Source of the DNA: an uncultured Lachnospiraceae bacterium
GTDB taxonomy: Bacteria; Bacillota; Clostridia; Lachnospirales; Lachnospiraceae
Length of the DNA: 64,000 nt
Direction of reading: 5' to 3'
Assembly: GCA_934351255.1 (NCBI GenBank)
Contig: CAKRJH010000011.1
Coordinates: forward strand, 1-64,000
In this document: positions 1 through 8,604 of the stretch, piece after piece
How positions within the stretch are numbered: position 1 is the first letter of the stretch
How the letters are laid out: each line of letters begins with the position of its first letter
The notes under the pieces: model-generated
Seen by the model: the letters and a program-made list of their open reading frames with translations, nothing else
The model's database searches: none
What the model was told of the DNA's origin: nothing
Made by a program: the position numbers and the translations under genes

Positions 1-1388
1 TCATACTCCCTGGTGACATAGAACTGTTCCGTTACCACGTCCCGTTTCTGGTCGGTTCCGGATTCCTTTTCTCCCCGCAGGGAGCAGGCACGGTATTCAT
101 AGTGCTGTTCGCTTCCGTCTGCGGTTACTTTAGTCAGCAGATAACTCTGATTGGTGGAAACACGCTGTGACGCTACTCCGGCACCGGAAGTGTTGACCAG
201 CCGCTCTACGGTCTTATAGGAATACTTTTCTTTACTGCCGTCTACGGTTGCACTGGCCAGTATCACACCATTTAACCGATCCCCATGATGAGGGGTATAG
301 GATTTTTCCTCGGTCTCATAAGTGATGGTCTTAGAAGACACACCTCCGGCAACGTTTTTTCCCTGAACGGTGACGGAGGCAACTGCCTTTTCGTCACCCT
401 CGCCGCTGTAGCGGAATACGATCTCCCGTCCTACCGAATCTGTGATCTTACTGAAATAAATGCCATCGGTATAGGCAAAGGTAATCGTGTTGTCATGGGC
501 GTCTTTCTGCAACACAATGACACCGTCTTCATTGAAATAAGTACGGAGTCCGGTTTTATCACGGAGAAGGTATTTGCAGGCAATGCCGTCTACGGTCTTG
601 TCCCAGTCCTCCAGTTTGATATCATCATAATCATAGCCTTCCAGTCCTTTGATGGAATAGGACTTTGTGACATCATCCGCTTTGGTTTCAATGTTAATGC
701 CCCCGGCACTGCCATAGTGAAGGTAGGTCGGAATCTTTCCCCAGCCTTCATCCTCAGTCAATGTGACAGTCTCAATCCATGGGAAATCATACCGCCAGCC
801 GCTTGCCAGTCCATAGACGTTGTATCCCTCATTGCTGACGATCTTGGTGCGCTGGGTATCATTTTCATAGTGCTTTTCACCATTAGCGGATACTCCTTTC
901 CAGCCTTCGCCCTTTTCGTATTTCACTAACAGGTTTTTCAAAGCATTCTTATGGTTTTTCCAGATGGCAGCGTTCACTACAATACGCCTACGGGAACCGT
1001 CTGACGCTGTGTAGTAAACCCAGAGGGTATCTACCTCTAACTGTTCAATATATTCCACCGTGCCATGACCTAAGTTGGCTTCGTTGCTGTCGTAGTAGCG
1101 GTTCAGTTCAAAGTTCATGCCGCCTGTTCCATCCAATGACAGATCATTACGGGAAAGCATCAGATGTCCGGTAGCGGTATCCACTCCATCAATTTCCTCA
1201 ACTTCTAACGGGGAAACGGCAAGCCTGTTTTCATAGACACTCCGGAAGGTATCCCCATAGGCGGCTTCGGTTGCCGTGTTATAGGATTCTCCTGCCGCCA
1301 GGCAGGTGTTGCCACTGACAAGCACCATTGCCCCGCACAGAAACGTAGTTACTGCTGCTCCTGTTATCATCTTTTTGATCTTTCCCAT
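1..1388 (-). CDS. Rhs/YD-type secreted protein, N-terminal part (runs off the window)
   Basis: The minus-strand frame is open from an ATG at 1388 to the window edge, giving 462 residues. The start MGKIKKMITGAAVTTFLCGA, followed by a hydrophobic run and CLAAG, is a good signal peptide. Near residue 70 comes a segment of the type TGHLMLSRNDLSLDGTGGM then FELNRYYDSN, the usual entry of Rhs and YD-repeat proteins (polymorphic toxins and wall-associated proteins). Further on there are many short Tyr/Gly/Asp-rich strands, consistent with the start of the beta-cage shell. An RBS (AGGAG, 8 nt spacing) precedes the ATG. The C-terminal part, where a toxin or effector domain would sit, is outside the window. 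It is the last visible gene of a block that begins with agr-type genes. Function is inferred from family only; a structural adhesin role is possible instead of a toxin. Confidence 0.7.
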   Translation of the reverse strand, partial: MGKIKKMITGAAVTTFLCGAMVLVSGNTCLAAGESYNTATEAAYGDTFRSVYENRLAVSPLEVEEIDGVDTATGHLMLSRNDLSLDGTGGMNFELNRYYDSNEANLGHGTVEYIEQLEVDTLWVYYTASDGSRRRIVVNAAIWKNHKNALKNLLVKYEKGEGWKGVSANGEKHYENDTQRTKIVSNEGYNVYGLASGWRYDFPWIETVTLTEDEGWGKIPTYLHYGSAGGINIETKADDVTKSYSIKGLEGYDYDDIKLEDWDKTVDGIACKYLLRDKTGLRTYFNEDGVIVLQKDAHDNTITFAYTDGIYFSKITDSVGREIVFRYSGEGDEKAVASVTVQGKNVAGGVSSKTITYETEEKSYTPHHGDRLNGVILASATVDGSKEKYSYKTVERLVNTSGAGVASQRVSTNQSYLLTKVTADGSEQHYEYRACSLRGEKESGTDQKRDVVTEQFYVTREY

Positions 1389-1481
1389 AGATATCCACTC
1401 CTTTTCCTGTACCCTAAATCAATTTATTACATGACTATCAATAGTAAAACTAAGCACTATAAAAGTTACACGGTTCTTGTT

Positions 1482-2174
1482 TTATTTTTCTTCCTTTTTG
1501 GTTAATTCCTTCACCGTTTTCCCAGCATCCAGCTTTTCCAACACTTCCTCAAAGGTATAGGTTTCATTCAATAGCAAAACCGCCACTTCTATCCGTTCCT
1601 CTTTACTGAAGGATTTGTCTTTTAACTGCTGTATCTGCTCCTTTGACAATCCCAACTGTTCTTCCGTGCTGAGAATCTCACTATCCTTCACCACATCAGA
1701 CCATTTCCTGTTTTCGGATGTTTTTCCCTTTGCCTTTGCTAACTCGATAGCTTTTCTTCCGGTTTTTACGGACAGCTTCTCTGCCTGTTCCAGATCATCC
1801 AGACTGTAGCCTTCCTGTTCCATCTGGTACTTGGTATTTTCCGGAATGGTAAAAAAATCCTGTTCCAATTCCCTGCCGGTCTGCTCCCAGTCCTTTGTTT
1901 CCACCTGTATCTTTGCGACCTCTTCCCGGTCCATTTCATAAAGTTCCGCATACAAATCAACGGTTTCACGGTCCGTCACCGAAAGGGATTGATAGACTTC
2001 CTCTTTCTTTTCTTCCGGTTTCTTTTGATTTTGATGATTCCTTATGATTATGCTGGTTCCCGCAAGCAAACACATGACAAGCACTACGGCTGCTGCAATC
2101 CCAATTTCTTTTCTTTTGGGTTTCCTCAATGATAACTCCCCCATTCCGGATTCTATATTTTCCCTGTACGACAA
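1482..2174 (-). CDS. single-pass membrane protein with long acidic/coiled extracytoplasmic region
   Basis: A 230-residue protein of unrecognised family. Residues 1-23 are basic (RKPKRKE), 24-46 form one transmembrane helix, and the remainder is rich in Glu, Lys and Gln with predicted helix or coiled coil, ending in a KELTKKEEK tail. It would be anchored in the membrane with the helical part outside. The longest frame starts at a TTG (2174) with a poor RBS; an ATG at 2144 is an alternative start and leaves the membrane helix intact. It lies 48 nt after the Kelch/DNRLRE gene and 93 nt before the Rhs-type gene, all in one direction, so it may help present or export those proteins. That role is inference only. 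Confidence 0.6.
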   Translation of the reverse strand: MSYRENIESGMGELSLRKPKRKEIGIAAAVVLVMCLLAGTSIIIRNHQNQKKPEEKKEEVYQSLSVTDRETVDLYAELYEMDREEVAKIQVETKDWEQTGRELEQDFFTIPENTKYQMEQEGYSLDDLEQAEKLSVKTGRKAIELAKAKGKTSENRKWSDVVKDSEILSTEEQLGLSKEQIQQLKDKSFSKEERIEVAVLLLNETYTFEEVLEKLDAGKTVKELTKKEEK

Positions 2175-2222
2175 ACAGGACCCGCCCGTTATGTTTTTCC
2201 TAACGAACGAATCCCCTCATTA

Positions 2223-5200
2223 TTACTTTCCTTCTTCTGTCAAGGTAATCTCTACCGTTGTTTTCCCGGTTATCTTTGCTTCCACCGGGATGGACTGGTA
2301 AGTCTCATAGGATTCTCCCCGCTCCAGACTTCCGGTCAGTTTCAGCACGATTACGCCTTTTTTCGGCTGGTATTTTAATAAGGTAACGCCGTCTGCTCCC
2401 TCTTTCAGCGCGTCCTCTGTTTCAAAAGAGGATGCGTTCTGGATTTCCATTTTCTCCGGGTTGACGTTTACCGTGACGATCTTTGCCTGTCCCTTTTTTA
2501 AGTTCCCGGCAGTCACCTGTAATTCATAGGCTTCTCCCTGATTCACTGCCATCTGTTTTGTGGTGGTCTGCACTTTTACCGTATACTGCTCTACGGTATC
2601 CAGAACACCAAAACCAGCCAACTCTCCACCAATGCTGTAAATGTCATTGCCGGAAGCCGCCAGCATGGAATCCTTCTTGGTCAGGTTCATATCCGAAATC
2701 CTGTTCCACTCATCAGAGTAAGCATCATACACCAGAACTTCTTTTGTCTCCTCTATTTTTGCCATATAGATTTTTCCGCTGATTACTACAGGAGTACCAT
2801 AGATATCCGAAACAGCAAACGGACACACGGTTCCGGCGTCCTCAAAGAGATTGTCCTCCGGGAGATACTCCTGCCAGAACATCTTCTCTCCGTCCTCTTT
2901 TAACACAAACACACGGTTATCCACACTTGCTGCAGCAATGACCGCACTGGTGTCCGGTAGAACTGCCGTCTCCCGGGTATCGGTTTTGATGTCATAAATT
3001 TCTGCTTGATCCGTGGTACCTGCCTTTGACCATACATAGAGTTTGTCTTTGCTACATGCATATGCCAGATTGGTTCTTCCCTCTGCTAGGTCTGCCTTTT
3101 TCTGCCATTGTCTGGTCTCTGTGTTATAAGCATACACAGATTTGAGAAGTTTTGCCGTCACTCTCGTATCGGTCTGACCGCCGATGACATAGATTTCGTT
3201 ATTGTACGCAAACACGGCTGCCAAGCAGATTCCGCTTTCGGTACCGGGATACTCCGGCAGACTTTCCCATGTTTTCTTTTCCGTATCATATGCCGCAAAG
3301 GTTTTCAGGGAATCTTTGGCATTTTCGCCGCCGAGTACATAGATTTTTCCATCCAAAGCAACGGTAGAACCATTTTTTCTGGTATCCTGCATTGGTGTCG
3401 TGTATACCCATTCCGACTGGCTGTCTGTGTTATAGATTATCCGGGATGCTTCACCGGTCAGGGAAGCATTTTCCCTTGCCGTCACGGTGAATCCCAGTGT
3501 CTTTCCAGCGGTTTCATTGTTATAGATATAATCATAGGATGTTCCCGTCACAACAGCATCGCTGATTTTCTTTCCTCCGTCATAAACGCAGATGAGATAT
3601 TCTTTGGCGTTCTCTACCGCATTCCAGGTGATGGTATACTTATCCTGTCCTTTAATTCCCGTTGGTTCCGGAATTGCAAAACGCTTTTTCAGGGTAAGGG
3701 TGTAATCCCCGGTCCCTTTGTTTTTGACGCTGACTTTCAGATATTTCCGTCCGTTATAGGCTCCGGTAAAGAGGAAGTTGTTATCCAGTCCGGAATTGTC
3801 GTCATAGGCAACCTGATTTTTAGCTGTGTCGTACATGGTTGCCTGTGTGTCAATGGAGGAATCGGTGTAAATGTCATATGCAATGCCCGGCTTGGTGTCA
3901 AAGTAATAGTAATTCTCCTGTCCGGCTTTTATTACTGACCGGGTAATCGGTGCGTTTTCCTTTAATTCCACAGCACCGTCAAGTCCCACCACCTCATAAT
4001 GCACGGTAAAGTATGGATTCCGGTCTATTTTTGCCTGGTAAGAGCGGTTGGAATTGTCCGCCACTAATGCCACACCGTAGTTGGCTTCTCCCGCATACCA
4101 TGCCCTTACAATGCCCGTTACATCGCACTGGTATTTCCCTGCCTTCTGGATTCCCACGGTTGCTGAGGCACCCGCTTCATAAGACGGACGGTTGTTATAG
4201 GTCAGTTTATTGACGTTCCAGTTCTGTGTCACTTTGTGGACACCGATGTCAAAGGTCTTTCCAGCCCCTAATTTGATTGTCTTTTCATTTTTGATATGTA
4301 ATGCTGCATCCCGAATCTGCACATCTTGGTTTTTCAGTTTGGAAAGGGTACTCATCTTGGTAAATGCCACACATTTATTTGCCTGCAAAAGCAGGGATTT
4401 GTCATAGCCGAAGTTACTGTTTGGTGCACCGGCATAAGCAGCCCCCACCTTTACATCTCTGCGGTGTTTATCGGTAAGATAGGTTGTCCGGATTTCCACC
4501 GGGAATTTTCTTTTTTTGCTGTTCCACCACTTTTTATTTGGTGTCACTTTCAATGTTTTTGTCTTTTTGTTATAGAAAAGTTTTATATTAGTTGTCGATA
4601 CGCCATTTGCATCGGTAATCTTGGTACTCATCCGGGTAAATTTAGTTTTCCCCTTTTTGGTCTTGAAATAAACCTTTTTACCCTTCACCTTTACTTTCAG
4701 CTTTGTATTCAATTTGAAAGAAAAGGATTTATTCTTCTGTTTCTTGGAAACCGTAACAATCTCCTGCACTTTTTCCGGAAAAATGTCATAAGAGACATTT
4801 GTATTCTTCAGAACTTTTTTATATGTTACTTTGTTCTGGTTCAGAACATCGGTGTATGTCGTCTTCTTTGGATTGCTGATCTTTGCTTTTGATTGTTTGA
4901 GTTTTTTCCCTTTTAAGGTGATGGATAAGCTGGTTTTTCCCCGCTTCAGAGATACAACGGATTTCTTATTTGCTTTTTGAGAAAATTTAAGCGTTAAATC
5001 GGTAGCCTTCGTTTTATATTTTGTTTTGCCCGATTTAATCAGGGTAGTGTCGATTTCTTTCCATATGCCGTTTTTCTTATAATGAACCGGCATGGAATAG
5101 GTGGCCGCGGTATAACTGCCATCGGACATGGCAAACTGTTTGACGAATTTGGTTCGCTTCGCAGTCAGTTCTTCTGTGACGGTTGCTTTGGCTGTGCTTG

Positions 5201-5336
5201 TATTCGTACCAGTCCCTGCTTTTACATCTTTCTGGGCGGAAAAATCTGTTCCCATAATTGCGGTAACTGCTATAGACACAGCCAATGTACCACTGATAAT
5301 CACCTTTTTGATCCTTGCTTTTCCTATTTTTTCCAC
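2223..5336 (-). CDS. large secreted DNRLRE-domain / Kelch-repeat protein
   Basis: I start this gene at a GTG (5336) rather than at the upstream ATG (5441), because GGGAGG sits 6 nt before the GTG and the upstream start would overlap agrB. The product has 1037 residues. The N-terminus (VEKIGKARIKKVIISGTLAV onward) is a signal peptide. Next comes a basic, beta-rich region of about 250 residues, then a DNRLRE module (VHKVTQNWNVNKLTYNNRP, later VTGIVRAWYAG), a prepeptidase-like beta domain, an Fn3-like stretch, and about five Kelch blades (for example KIYVLGGENAKDSL, EIYVIGGQTD, DIYSIGGELAG). DNRLRE modules often occur beside or within Rhs-type surface proteins of Clostridia, which fits the Rhs-like gene downstream. 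The protein is probably exported; its ligand is unknown. Confidence 0.75.
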   Translation of the reverse strand: MEKIGKARIKKVIISGTLAVSIAVTAIMGTDFSAQKDVKAGTGTNTSTAKATVTEELTAKRTKFVKQFAMSDGSYTAATYSMPVHYKKNGIWKEIDTTLIKSGKTKYKTKATDLTLKFSQKANKKSVVSLKRGKTSLSITLKGKKLKQSKAKISNPKKTTYTDVLNQNKVTYKKVLKNTNVSYDIFPEKVQEIVTVSKKQKNKSFSFKLNTKLKVKVKGKKVYFKTKKGKTKFTRMSTKITDANGVSTTNIKLFYNKKTKTLKVTPNKKWWNSKKRKFPVEIRTTYLTDKHRRDVKVGAAYAGAPNSNFGYDKSLLLQANKCVAFTKMSTLSKLKNQDVQIRDAALHIKNEKTIKLGAGKTFDIGVHKVTQNWNVNKLTYNNRPSYEAGASATVGIQKAGKYQCDVTGIVRAWYAGEANYGVALVADNSNRSYQAKIDRNPYFTVHYEVVGLDGAVELKENAPITRSVIKAGQENYYYFDTKPGIAYDIYTDSSIDTQATMYDTAKNQVAYDDNSGLDNNFLFTGAYNGRKYLKVSVKNKGTGDYTLTLKKRFAIPEPTGIKGQDKYTITWNAVENAKEYLICVYDGGKKISDAVVTGTSYDYIYNNETAGKTLGFTVTARENASLTGEASRIIYNTDSQSEWVYTTPMQDTRKNGSTVALDGKIYVLGGENAKDSLKTFAAYDTEKKTWESLPEYPGTESGICLAAVFAYNNEIYVIGGQTDTRVTAKLLKSVYAYNTETRQWQKKADLAEGRTNLAYACSKDKLYVWSKAGTTDQAEIYDIKTDTRETAVLPDTSAVIAAASVDNRVFVLKEDGEKMFWQEYLPEDNLFEDAGTVCPFAVSDIYGTPVVISGKIYMAKIEETKEVLVYDAYSDEWNRISDMNLTKKDSMLAASGNDIYSIGGELAGFGVLDTVEQYTVKVQTTTKQMAVNQGEAYELQVTAGNLKKGQAKIVTVNVNPEKMEIQNASSFETEDALKEGADGVTLLKYQPKKGVIVLKLTGSLERGESYETYQSIPVEAKITGKTTVEITLTEEGK

Positions 5337-5412
5337 AAAGTACCTCCCTCTTCGAGTTTGTACTATTTCTACTTGAATCGCTAATCTTTTATTTTTCTTT
5401 TTGACACTGCCA

Positions 5413-6000
5413 TCAAGAAATCTTATGTAAAATAGCTTCACTTAATACCGTTATTACATTGAAACCATGCGCAACTAAAAAAGAGAGCATAAATTTTTCA
5501 TATCCAAATATGATGAATAATATTTCTGCTAAAATTTCGATGACATAGATAAAGAACACCATCTTATGAAAAAATTTTTTCTCATTCACTTCAATTTTCC
5601 GACTTACAGTTTCTATCGGTGAAAAATAATTCAATAAAATAAAAAACGGTAATTCTAATGTGACTAGATATTTGCCCATATCGAAAGAAGCAAATCCCCG
5701 TACCAGAAAGATATTACTAATCAAAACGGTTGCTGATAACAACATACAACTTATCGATTTCTTAGTATGATAGCCTCCAGAATAAACTCTTAACGGTATA
5801 AATGCAATGCAAAATAAAAAAACCTCCCGCCACGCATGGAACATAAACCCAATACCAAGCGTTAGCATAAAAACACATATTTTCTCAATGAGAAGACGAT
5901 ATCCGTATTGATATATCTCCGCCTCTGAAGCAGAGATTTTTTTATTCTGTATCTGACGCTTTATTATGCTTTGTATCCATTGGTCCATCTTAAACTCCAT
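5413..6000 (-). CDS. agrB: AgrB-like autoinducer-processing membrane peptidase
   Basis: A 195-residue polytopic membrane protein of the accessory gene regulator B family. It carries the family signature PLRVYSGGYHTKKSISC, in which the His of GGYH and the Cys about six residues later are the cysteine-protease dyad. Several hydrophobic helices follow and the length matches the family (about 190-210). The known role is to cleave the C-terminal tail of AgrD and form the thiolactone ring. The ATG at 6000 comes 3 nt after the agrD stop codon, so the two are translationally linked. Base composition is strongly AT-rich compared with the genes after 9993. Confidence 0.92.
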   Translation of the reverse strand: MEFKMDQWIQSIIKRQIQNKKISASEAEIYQYGYRLLIEKICVFMLTLGIGFMFHAWREVFLFCIAFIPLRVYSGGYHTKKSISCMLLSATVLISNIFLVRGFASFDMGKYLVTLELPFFILLNYFSPIETVSRKIEVNEKKFFHKMVFFIYVIEILAEILFIIFGYEKFMLSFLVAHGFNVITVLSEAILHKIS

Positions 6001-6003
6001 TGA

Positions 6004-6159
6004 TTAGTGTTTTTTATACTTATCAGCCCCCTCTGGAAATTCCGGCTGATGATAAAACCAAATACAAGCCTGGTTAGCGCTTTGTGCCACCATCATAAGT
6101 GCAAGACTATTTAATACTCCAACAGACATCACTTTCTTAAACATTTTTTTCAATTTCAT
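6004..6159 (-). CDS. agrD: AgrD-like cyclic lactone autoinducer precursor (51 aa)
   Basis: A short frame of 51 residues preceded by a strong RBS (AGGAGGG) and ending directly before agrB. The N-terminal half (MKLKKMFKKVMSVGVLNSLA onward) is a basic amphipathic or hydrophobic helix; the core is QACIWFYHQPEFPEG; the tail is charged (ADKYKKH). This matches the layout of AgrD precursors: helix, a Cys followed by bulky hydrophobics, then a Pro- and Glu-containing recognition tail. Inferred mature signal: a five-residue thiolactone from Cys32 to Tyr36, with an N-terminal extension of unknown length. Its position between the kinase and agrB supports the call. It is easily missed by automatic annotation because of its size. 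Confidence 0.88.
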   Translation of the reverse strand: MKLKKMFKKVMSVGVLNSLALMMVAQSANQACIWFYHQPEFPEGADKYKKH

Positions 6160-6279
6160 AAAAAATCCCTCCTGCTAAATTTATTTGCGGTTATTATTTC
6201 ATACGAAACAAACAAATTCAACCGAAGGGGAATTTTTTGTTGTTTTAGGAGAAAATTATGTAAAATTACTAGCATATTT

Positions 6280-7596
6280 TTATGATAGGGGAATAATTAA
6301 TGTTGTTTCAAACACCCCACCTGAATATTCCTGTTGCATATACCCATTGTATCTATCTACAATCCTGTGTACATTTTTGATTCCTATACCATGCACTCCC
6401 TGTTCCTTTTTAGTCGAAAGAAATGATCCATCTTTTTTTTGTGGCAATTCTTTATAATTATTTTCTATCCGCATTACCGACAAAGCACCACCATTTTGCA
6501 TAAAAAAGGTCACACACACTTTCCCCTGGTCACATTTTTTCGCAGCCTCCATCGCATTATCGAACAAGTTGCCCAAAATGACGGTTAGATCAATTTCTTT
6601 CACAAATTCAATTTTGAAACCAGCTTCTACAAACATTTCAACCCGTATCTGCTCTTTTTCTGCTCGATCCCTGAAATCTGCTAAAATAGAATTGAGATAA
6701 TCATTGGCACATATGGTTTCCTGTTCTCCTCGTAACTCTATTTGTAAATCCGACAAAGTCCTTTTTATTTCTTCCATTTCATTCTTATCTGCATAAATTC
6801 CTATCTGCCTTAAATAATGATCAGTATTATGAATCAATTCCCTATGCTTCTCATCCAGTCTCTCCATTCTGTCGTAGTGTCTTTTCATTTCCTTATATTT
6901 TGTTTTACTGATTTCCTGCAACATTTGTTGCTCTTTTATCTTGCTATATCTGCTAAACATATAGAACAAACTCACGTTTCCTAAAAGCATTAGCATATAA
7001 AAAAGAAGCAGTATCAAATCCATGACCGTATTCCCCTGACCGCCCCTCCTGACATAAGGGATTGCAAACATAACCCCCAGAGTGGCGAATGGTATCATGA
7101 TATAATTCCCAAACATTTTCCATTCTAATTTTTCTGTCGAATATCTTGAAAATTGTTTCACAATGGAAAGGAGTAAAAAATAAATCAGTTTCACAGCCAA
7201 CATACCGCCAACCATAAAAAACTCATTTTCAAAGGCTCTATCTACTGGAACATCCACCGGCAGAGACTGTAACAACGAAAAAATCATCTCCGCACTGGCA
7301 CCCAAAAAAATCAATATAATCCAATGAACAATTCTGAATCTCAAATCCCCTGTAAACATGAATAACGCAATAAACAAGTAAAGAAATGCCGCAAAGGATA
7401 CGTTGAATATACTGTTCTGTTGCAAATTTACTACAATATTCATAACCACAAAACAAAAATAGCATAAGAAGAATTTCACTTTCGATTGAAAGAAATCATT
7501 GATTTCATGAAACGCTTTATAAAAACTCAAAGCAAAATATATTTCAAACATACAGGATACAACTATACATAAATTATAAATTACCGTATATCTCAT
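6280..7596 (-). CDS. AgrC-like sensor histidine kinase (GHKL type)
   Basis: A 438-residue membrane sensor. Residues 1-215 hold about six to seven transmembrane helices. A coiled linker (about 215-250) leads to the phosphoacceptor region ELIHNTDHYLRQI, with His256 as the likely phosphorylated residue. The ATPase domain has the N box NLFDNAMEAAKK and a glycine box GVHGIGIKNVHRIV. This is the architecture of AgrC/BlpH kinases that detect peptide pheromones in the membrane. Its ATG overlaps the end of the LytTR regulator gene by 4 nt, and agrD begins 120 nt downstream, so it almost certainly senses the peptide made by the adjacent agrD-agrB pair. Confidence 0.88.
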   Translation of the reverse strand: MRYTVIYNLCIVVSCMFEIYFALSFYKAFHEINDFFQSKVKFFLCYFCFVVMNIVVNLQQNSIFNVSFAAFLYLFIALFMFTGDLRFRIVHWIILIFLGASAEMIFSLLQSLPVDVPVDRAFENEFFMVGGMLAVKLIYFLLLSIVKQFSRYSTEKLEWKMFGNYIMIPFATLGVMFAIPYVRRGGQGNTVMDLILLLFYMLMLLGNVSLFYMFSRYSKIKEQQMLQEISKTKYKEMKRHYDRMERLDEKHRELIHNTDHYLRQIGIYADKNEMEEIKRTLSDLQIELRGEQETICANDYLNSILADFRDRAEKEQIRVEMFVEAGFKIEFVKEIDLTVILGNLFDNAMEAAKKCDQGKVCVTFFMQNGGALSVMRIENNYKELPQKKDGSFLSTKKEQGVHGIGIKNVHRIVDRYNGYMQQEYSGGVFETTLIIPLS

Positions 7597-8345
7597 TTCA
7601 ATTTCTCCTTGTATTTCAGATTGATATATCTGGTGAACTCTATTGAAAACTGATCCACTTTTCCTCTGGCTACCGAAAGCATCTTTCCATCCAACTTTAT
7701 AAATTCTTTTTTCGGATTAAATGCAGATACATACCGGAGATTAATCAAATAACTGCTGTGAGGGCATACGAAACCCACAGGATATAACATTTCCTGCAAC
7801 TCCTGAAAGTGAAACCGGGTAATCAGGTGTGCCTCTGAATACTCTTTCTGGCGTTCTTTATTCAAATGAAGAATACTCCCCTTTTTGTGATGCGTAAAAT
7901 ATACAATATCTACAGTCCGAATAATAACCTTCTCTCTCTGATAAGATGCTTCTATTGTAAAGCAAGCCTTTTGACGGTCCATTTCATCCAATATTTCATT
8001 GATATCTTTATATGTAGTCTCTTTATCAGCCTGTTTTAATAAATAACGATAAGGGGAAATTTTAATCGTTTCCGGGGTTGGCATAAAAATACCAGAACAT
8101 TGAACCAACAATCCCTGATAACCAATTTTTTCAACCTCGACTGCCGTTTCATTGCCATTCATACCTTTTAACTGAATGTCCAAAAATAAAACATCACTAT
8201 CCATTGGAAATTTTTTTAACAACTCTTCCCCAGAATAGAATTCAATAAACTCTAATTTTCGCTTGCTTTTGTTGCATTCTTTTATGATTTCTTCTAATTC
8301 CTGAATATAATTTTTATCATCATCACAGATTACGATTTTGTACAT
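7593..8345 (-). CDS. LytTR-family response regulator (AgrA-like)
   Basis: A 250-residue regulator. The receiver domain (1-120) has the acidic pocket Asp8/Asp9, phosphoacceptor Asp56 in VLFLDIQLKG, a Ser at 84 and Lys104. Residues about 135-245 form a LytTR DNA-binding domain (TVDIVYFTHHKKG, PVGFVCPHSSYLINLRYVS). LytTR regulators usually bind direct repeats upstream of agr-type and effector operons. It is the first gene of the locus, translationally coupled to the kinase (ATGA overlap). The RBS GGAGG lies 6 nt before the ATG. I could not identify its binding repeats with confidence. Confidence 0.88.
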   Translation of the reverse strand: MYKIVICDDDKNYIQELEEIIKECNKSKRKLEFIEFYSGEELLKKFPMDSDVLFLDIQLKGMNGNETAVEVEKIGYQGLLVQCSGIFMPTPETIKISPYRYLLKQADKETTYKDINEILDEMDRQKACFTIEASYQREKVIIRTVDIVYFTHHKKGSILHLNKERQKEYSEAHLITRFHFQELQEMLYPVGFVCPHSSYLINLRYVSAFNPKKEFIKLDGKMLSVARGKVDQFSIEFTRYINLKYKEKLK

Positions 8346-8484
8346 TTAACTCCTCCATCCACTTTTGTCTAATATAGTATTTCGATTGACCTTATTCCAT
8401 AACAAGCCACATACTATGATTCTTTCCGCCTAATGGAGAAGTTTCCCTTTATTTACAACTTCTCAACAAGCTTTTCTCTCCTAA
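8346..8484. promoter_or_regulatory. upstream region of the agr-type operon, cut short by the IS element
   Basis: AT-rich gap of 139 nt between the response regulator start and the left end of the IS element. It must contain the operon promoter, or the promoter lies beyond the insertion. An inverted repeat with an 8-bp stem (GAGAAGTT at 8436-8443 with AACTTCTC at 8457-8464) is present. No clean -35/-10 pair was found. The insertion may have replaced or changed the original upstream control region. Confidence 0.35.
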
Positions 8485-8501
8485 ATTGCAAAAGTAAATT
8501 C
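8485..8501 (+). repeat. left terminal inverted repeat of the IS element
   Basis: 17 bp, exactly complementary to 9937-9953. The preceding three bases (TAA) match the three bases after the right end. Confidence 0.85.
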
Positions 8502-8604
8502 TACTGTCTTGTTTCCGGATAGAAGTTACCTCTGCACAGGTTGAATTTAATTCTGCATATATATTATGATGCCCCTGTCCCTGACAGCTGCGGAAGGAGA
8601 CATC

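Noticed and set aside
5337..5441. Longer N-terminus of the Kelch/DNRLRE protein starting inside agrB
   Set aside because: The extra 35 residues lack an RBS, overlap agrB and would place a charged segment before the signal peptide; the GTG at 5336 has an excellent RBS.
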